From Atherinomorus stipes (taxonomy: Eukaryota; Chordata; Actinopteri; Atheriniformes; Atherinidae), in contig JALJCO010003433.1 of the NCBI GenBank assembly GCA_023101725.1, positions 1 through 64,000 of the forward strand: 64,000 nt of DNA, in the 5' to 3' direction. Positions 60,901-64,000 of this stretch are shown here, piece after piece. A program made the translations under genes and the position numbers. The stretch's first letter is position 1. Every line of letters begins with the position of its first letter. The notes under the pieces are model-generated. The model did no database searches and was not told where the DNA came from. It saw only the letters and a list, made by a program, of their open reading frames with translations.

Positions 60901-63485
60901 TGCTGCAGCAGGGCGCTTCTCAGCTGGCCCACTGAGACCCGAGTGCGGAGCTGTGGGGCATTGAGTCCGGGAGGGACAAGGTGCCCCTCCCCACTCAGTT
61001 CGCTGGCTGAGTCCTGGCAACCCTGCCTGGAGGGGGCAGGAGTTAAGGGCAGCAGGAGTAAAAGGAGTCAGGTAGGGTGAGGGGAACTGTCAAACTCTCA
61101 AAACAAACAAAACAAAAACTTTCTTGAAGTTTTCCACCAAATGTGGCTCCAGTGGAGAAACTTTGTTTTTAGAGTAAAGGTGTTGGCAGTCTCCTCACAG
61201 TAATACTGGCTCTTAGATGGGGTAAAAGGGTCACAGCAGGACAGTAGATGCAAGAAGAGAGTCCGAGTGGCTTTAAACCTTCCTGCTGGGATCCACTGAT
61301 TTAGACCTCTCACTTTTAATTAGCAAGAAAGGCTGCAGAGTAAAAGGAAGAAATCAAGGACCTGGTGCTACTGAGAAGAGCTGGCTTAAATGATGGTAGT
61401 GAAACCTGATTTACACTATAATATTAACTCTTTAAGGCCTAAAGCAACATAAGTGTGCACAAACACTTTTTAATATCCAAATTATACATCAGCTTAATAC
61501 GAACAAAATATATATAAAAAGGACAAAAAGAAGGCGGTTAGAACACAAACTGATTTATGAAACAATGGCAAATAAGAATCACCATTTATTTTCTGCCTGC
61601 TGACTTCCTTCTCATTGTATTGTTATCTGAGTCGTGATTATTAATAAGATGCTACAATGCTGCCAAAATACTAACAATCCAGTTGTCTATTTTAAGTTGA
61701 CACTGACACCGTGTACTGATGTCAAGGTGAAAAAGCTAGAAGCAGGTGACCAGTGTCATCAGGGTTACGAAGCTGGAATGCGGTTTTATTGGTGTTTGGA
61801 CAAATTAGGCCCAAAACACCTGCTCCTCTGCAAATCTACGCAGGAACATATACAAACACCAACACTGGGCTCCATCGATGCTACAGCATTACCCAACGGG
61901 TCCAGAGATAATTTTGGCCCTTTTCTGGGTGTAAGACAGCAATCAGTGAGGATCTGTATCTGTGCATATCCACCTAAAGTTGTGCACAAATAATAAAAAA
62001 AATGTTTTTTTAAAAAACAATCACACATTGTGTATTTTGTCTGTGAGAATACAATTTAAAAAGTTACAACTTAAATCACAAATGCGAATGGTTATTTGAT
62101 TACATTTGCTACGAAATTCACAAACCACAGCTGTGAAACAGTCAAAAATAGGTCACAAGGTCACAGATTGTTAATGGAGGCGAAGATTAATCAATTCCAC
62201 AAAAGCATGAAGTCTGTTTAGGGAAGATCAGTGTAGTTGTGTACAAGTTGTTGTGCTCAACATAAATTCACGTTTCTGCTGTTAATGCCATGTGTGACCA
62301 TTATTATAAACCTCATTTAAGATGCAATCCTTGTGAAGCTAAATGGACTTGGGCACAAGTCAAGAACAAGAACAAAAAAACACTTCAAAGCGTTACATTT
62401 GCAACATTTGGCTCTGTCAGCTGACAAATGTAGTGCAATCTACCATCTGATGAAATCTGGTGTAAAGGACGTCATCAGGGACATTAAAGGATGACATCTA
62501 CCTCTAAAAACTCAGAGTGCTCTCATTACGATCTGCGCACCAGCATCTTCTAAGAACAGGCAGGCCATTTTACGATAGAGCCAACTGGTTAGGAGGTGGT
62601 GTTTCTATCTCCTGTTATGTTTAAATCATTCAGCATAAGTTACCATGGTGATTTACCCCCAAAAGAAGTGAACCAGCATCATAGGACAGAAAACAAGTTA
62701 CCTCGAACAAGCAAAAAAAAATCCAGCTATGTAATACAGGCCTCTGGAAAAGTCTGTGCAGTTTGTTTGGAGGCGCAAAACAGTTTTATTAAAGCAGATG
62801 TGTAATTTTTGCAAAATTTCAAAAGGCTAAGCTACTTATCAGTCCATTTCTCTGGGGTTATACTACATACATAGATACTTTCTATGCAATCACTTGGTCT
62901 AGATTTGCATTCAACAATTACAACATCTGTCTGATGATTTAGACATTGTAGCTCAACAAACTTGTGTGAAAGAAACTGTACGCACTCAACATTTCTGTCT
63001 TATATCAACTTTTATAAACCCCATTCAGGTCAGACCATTAAAAACAACCACTATGTGTTGTTGGCTGCAATAGTAAAATACTGGCGGTCATTGATGAGGC
63101 TTTACTGATAGATTTTGTGTGTTACCATAGGAATCTCTGAATGTTGTTCTTAAATTAAACATTACCGCCATGACTGACTCCGGGCAGTGATCCCTCCCTC
63201 AGACATGACTCACCTTCTCAGGTAGCTGGAGTCTGCAGGAGCATCAGCTTCCACTCCATTTGTAACCTCCAGCGTTCTGCCGTTCATTCTCTCACTGAGC
63301 CCATCAGAGTTTTTCATCCCTTCTTCACCTGCTTGTTCTTGCCCTTCTTTTCCATCCCTCCTCACCCACTTGGAGGGAAGCTCATCGATGCTGCCAAAGC
63401 GTTCGGCCAGTTCTCGTCTCCTTTCGGCCTTGTAGCGGGCAATCCGCTCCGCTCTGGGCTCCATAACCGGGTTCTCAACGTCCAT
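42591..63485 (-). CDS. svil: Supervillin (gelsolin/villin-superfamily actin- and membrane-associated protein)
   Basis: Thirty-two coding exons in consistent phase encode about 1642 aa. Total coding length is 4928 nt, one short of a multiple of three because of a missing base in one exon. The start ATG (63485) follows an in-frame TGA 18 bases upstream. The start of the protein has [19 protein letters not shown], a supervillin signature. The first half is charged and mostly disordered; the second half holds gelsolin-like repeats and ends in a villin headpiece closing KKSKGLFC. Supervillin ties myosin II, F-actin and the plasma membrane in podosomes, focal adhesions and cytokinesis. Mammalian supervillin is longer at the N-terminus (about 1788 aa for the main form, from memory). 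This copy may therefore be a fish paralogue or lack upstream exons outside the window. Which svil paralogue it is cannot be decided here. Confidence 0.93.
43524..43680. mobile_element. Decayed copy of the foldback MITE
   Basis: GGGCTTTATGCACAGCTCCA, GATTAATCCAGGTGTGTCTGG and its complementary right arm match the element at 4361-4573. The right arm has lost most of its outer half. It lies in the svil intron between 44189 and 42999. Confidence 0.75.
47000..49043. other. svil intron 21, no feature recognised
   Basis: Two kilobases of AT-rich intron. I see no further exon fitting the flanking phases and no element with clear ends. Confidence 0.5.
49632..49778 (-). other. svil: svil exon 19 with one missing base
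   Basis: The frame entering this exon reads well through [20 protein letters not shown]. It then goes out of register. The expected continuation, [15 protein letters not shown], appears in another frame from about 49687 onward. The shift equals loss of one base near 49680-49695. With the base restored, phase at both neighbours and the overall length become correct, so the exon borders are right and the break is real in this sequence. Confidence 0.85.
51667..52246. mobile_element. hAT-like non-autonomous element (580 bp) in a svil intron
   Basis: Ends TAGGGATGTCCGATATTA and CCAATATGGAACAACCCTA. The perfect 8-bp target duplication GTACAAAC lies at 51659-51666 and 52247-52254. The interior is rich in GATATCGG words. 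It sits 31 bp from the exon at 51635 and 79 bp from the exon at 52326. Confidence 0.88.
52279..52303. repeat. AAT microsatellite
   Basis: About eight AAT/TAA units just beyond the hAT element and 23 bp from a svil exon border. Confidence 0.9.
53100..54095. other. svil intron, no feature recognised
   Basis: Open frames here lack splice support in a compatible phase. No repeat boundary found. Confidence 0.4.
55301..56430. other. svil intron, no feature recognised
   Basis: AT-rich intron sequence. A short AAATAAAG-rich stretch near 56360 is not near any gene end. Confidence 0.4.
56600..57995 (+). mobile_element. Tc1-like transposase relic with a nested hAT
   Basis: A frame from the ATG at 56716 begins [20 protein letters not shown], like the DNA-binding start of Tc1 transposases. 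Around 57150-57230 [14 protein letters not shown] resembles the conserved HGGGSVMVWG block. After the nested hAT (57369-57771) words like DLNLDEI (near 57820) recall the DLNPIE block. Stops and frame shifts are many. No inverted ends were secured, so borders are approximate. Confidence 0.6.
57369..57771. mobile_element. hAT-like non-autonomous element (403 bp) nested in the Tc1 relic
   Basis: Ends TAGGGCTGTCAAAAAATTTA and CTAATCTTTTGACAGCCCTA. The perfect 8-bp target duplication CTAAAAAC lies at 57361-57368 and 57772-57779. ATTAATC words near both ends. No transposase. Confidence 0.9.
60871..61026 (-). other. svil: svil exon 2, cassette-like (156 bp, phase neutral)
   Basis: It is bounded by CCCCTCCAG|G and AAAGC|GTAGGG and adds 52 codons including [20 protein letters not shown]. 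Its length is a multiple of three, and its entry and exit phases equal those of the flanking exons. The transcript therefore stays in frame with or without it. Confidence 0.7.
61100..63213. other. svil intron 1, no feature recognised
   Basis: Two kilobases without a further exon in a fitting phase. AT-rich, no bounded element. Confidence 0.45.
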
Positions 63486-64000
63486 GTCCCCAAGACAGAT
63501 TCAGATAACTATCTGCTCCTCAGACTGTTGCAGAGCATGTAGGAAGGAGGTGCAGACGGGGTGTTCGTCCTCCACTTTTCAGCTGAGGCTAAATAAAGGC
63601 GCCTGACTTTGTTGAAGCAGAATTCAGATTCCATCAGACTTCTCACTTGTTTCATTCATAGATGTCACCAGTCAGGGGTCAGAAACCAGTCCTGCTTATC
63701 AGTGACTGAGAAGTTTGTCCTGAAAGATAAAAAATAAAATAAGGACATCCATTGTCTGTGGAAACTGCAGTGGGCGTGGCACCACCTCTCCACTGTCCCC
63801 TGCTAGCTACAGTTCAGATGTGAGAGAAGCTGTTAATTACTAACATTCATCAGCTGTAAGGTCTGAAGTTGCCATGGTGATGGCGTCTTCAATTGTATTT
63901 GACTGAAAATTTACTCAGATTTTGTTTCAAGATGCGATGTTCTTTATTGACACATTTTCCCATCAGAGAACAAGAAGACTATTTTGCTCACATTGATGTG
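63486..64000 (-). promoter_or_regulatory. svil 5' UTR and upstream flank
   Basis: An acceptor-like TACATGCTCTGCAACAG lies about 44 bases before the start codon (near 63530-63546), suggesting that an untranslated exon lies further upstream, possibly outside the window. An in-frame TGA is 18 bases before the ATG. No promoter motif is clear. Confidence 0.4.

Larger units (their letters stand above)
50561..63485 (-). other. svil: svil exons 1-16: N-terminal, myosin/actin-binding half
   Basis: Exons in transcript order: 63485-63214, 61026-60871, 60757-60578, 60165-60131, 59244-59183, 58344-58199, 55300-55081, 54934-54384, 54222-54096, 53043-52996, 52897-52835, 52400-52326, 51635-51536, 51458-51375, 51207-51018, 50727-50561. 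Together they give about residues 1-825. Conserved landmarks are [20 protein letters not shown] (600-620), ASESERDLD (about 755), and [20 protein letters not shown] with [17 protein letters not shown] (about 775-810). The motif R-x-x-TQPIT-x-(E/N)-E recurs three times (about residues 193, 274, 347), next to two MS-rich segments ending LFK or LFN. Basic runs such as GGRRRTRR may act in nuclear targeting or membrane contact; that is inference. Confidence 0.85.

Noticed and set aside
1..64000. CRISPR arrays, operons, toxin-antitoxin or phage modules
   Set aside because: Spliced vertebrate genes and fish transposons dominate; no regularly spaced repeats or clustered same-strand genes were found.

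Overview
The window comes from a vertebrate nuclear genome, almost certainly a teleost (percomorph-type) fish. Genes are split into short exons with GT-AG introns, gene density is low, and most of the rest is DNA-transposon debris of fish type: Tc1/mariner, many small hAT-like elements, TTAA-flanked elements, a tRNA-derived SINE and foldback MITEs. I see no bacterial operon, CRISPR array, phage or plasmid signal.

Three protein genes can be rebuilt exon by exon with consistent splice phases. (1) 303-4029 (+): an uncharacterised SAM-domain protein of the SAMD3-like family found in fish, 9 exons, about 576 aa, with two single-base breaks in frame. (2) 36106-40490 (+): tmem98, 6 coding exons, 224 aa, complete, with a probable untranslated first exon ending at 34814. 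(3) 63485-42591 (-): a supervillin gene (svil family), 32 coding exons including one cassette-like exon, about 1642 aa. It carries a disordered N-terminal half, gelsolin-like repeats and a C-terminal villin headpiece. One conserved gelsolin exon lacks a single base. tmem98 and svil are tail to tail, with poly(A) signals about 65 bp apart.

From about 4.1 to 34.5 kb there is no recognisable host gene. That stretch holds a triplicated ~136-bp repeat with a perfectly placed foldback insertion (4361-4573), a Tc1/mariner element broken by 1.6 kb of foreign and partly suspect sequence (5673-8205), several hAT-like elements, a 2.6-kb TTAA-flanked element with long inverted ends and an internal duplication (21295-23906), two related TTAA elements (26366-27170, 28502-28937), a SINE (25611-25862), and a nested transposon complex followed by a 289-bp tandem duplication (30631-32197). 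tmem98 introns and svil introns carry further hAT, TTAA, MITE and Tc1 remnants.

I did not find a convincing new molecular system. The most useful observations are the three independent one-base frame breaks (which point to assembly indel errors or recent decay), the set of seven hAT-like insertions recognised by 8-bp target duplications, and the repeated QPIT modules in the supervillin N-terminus. All gene models were inferred by eye; no alignment or database search was run.
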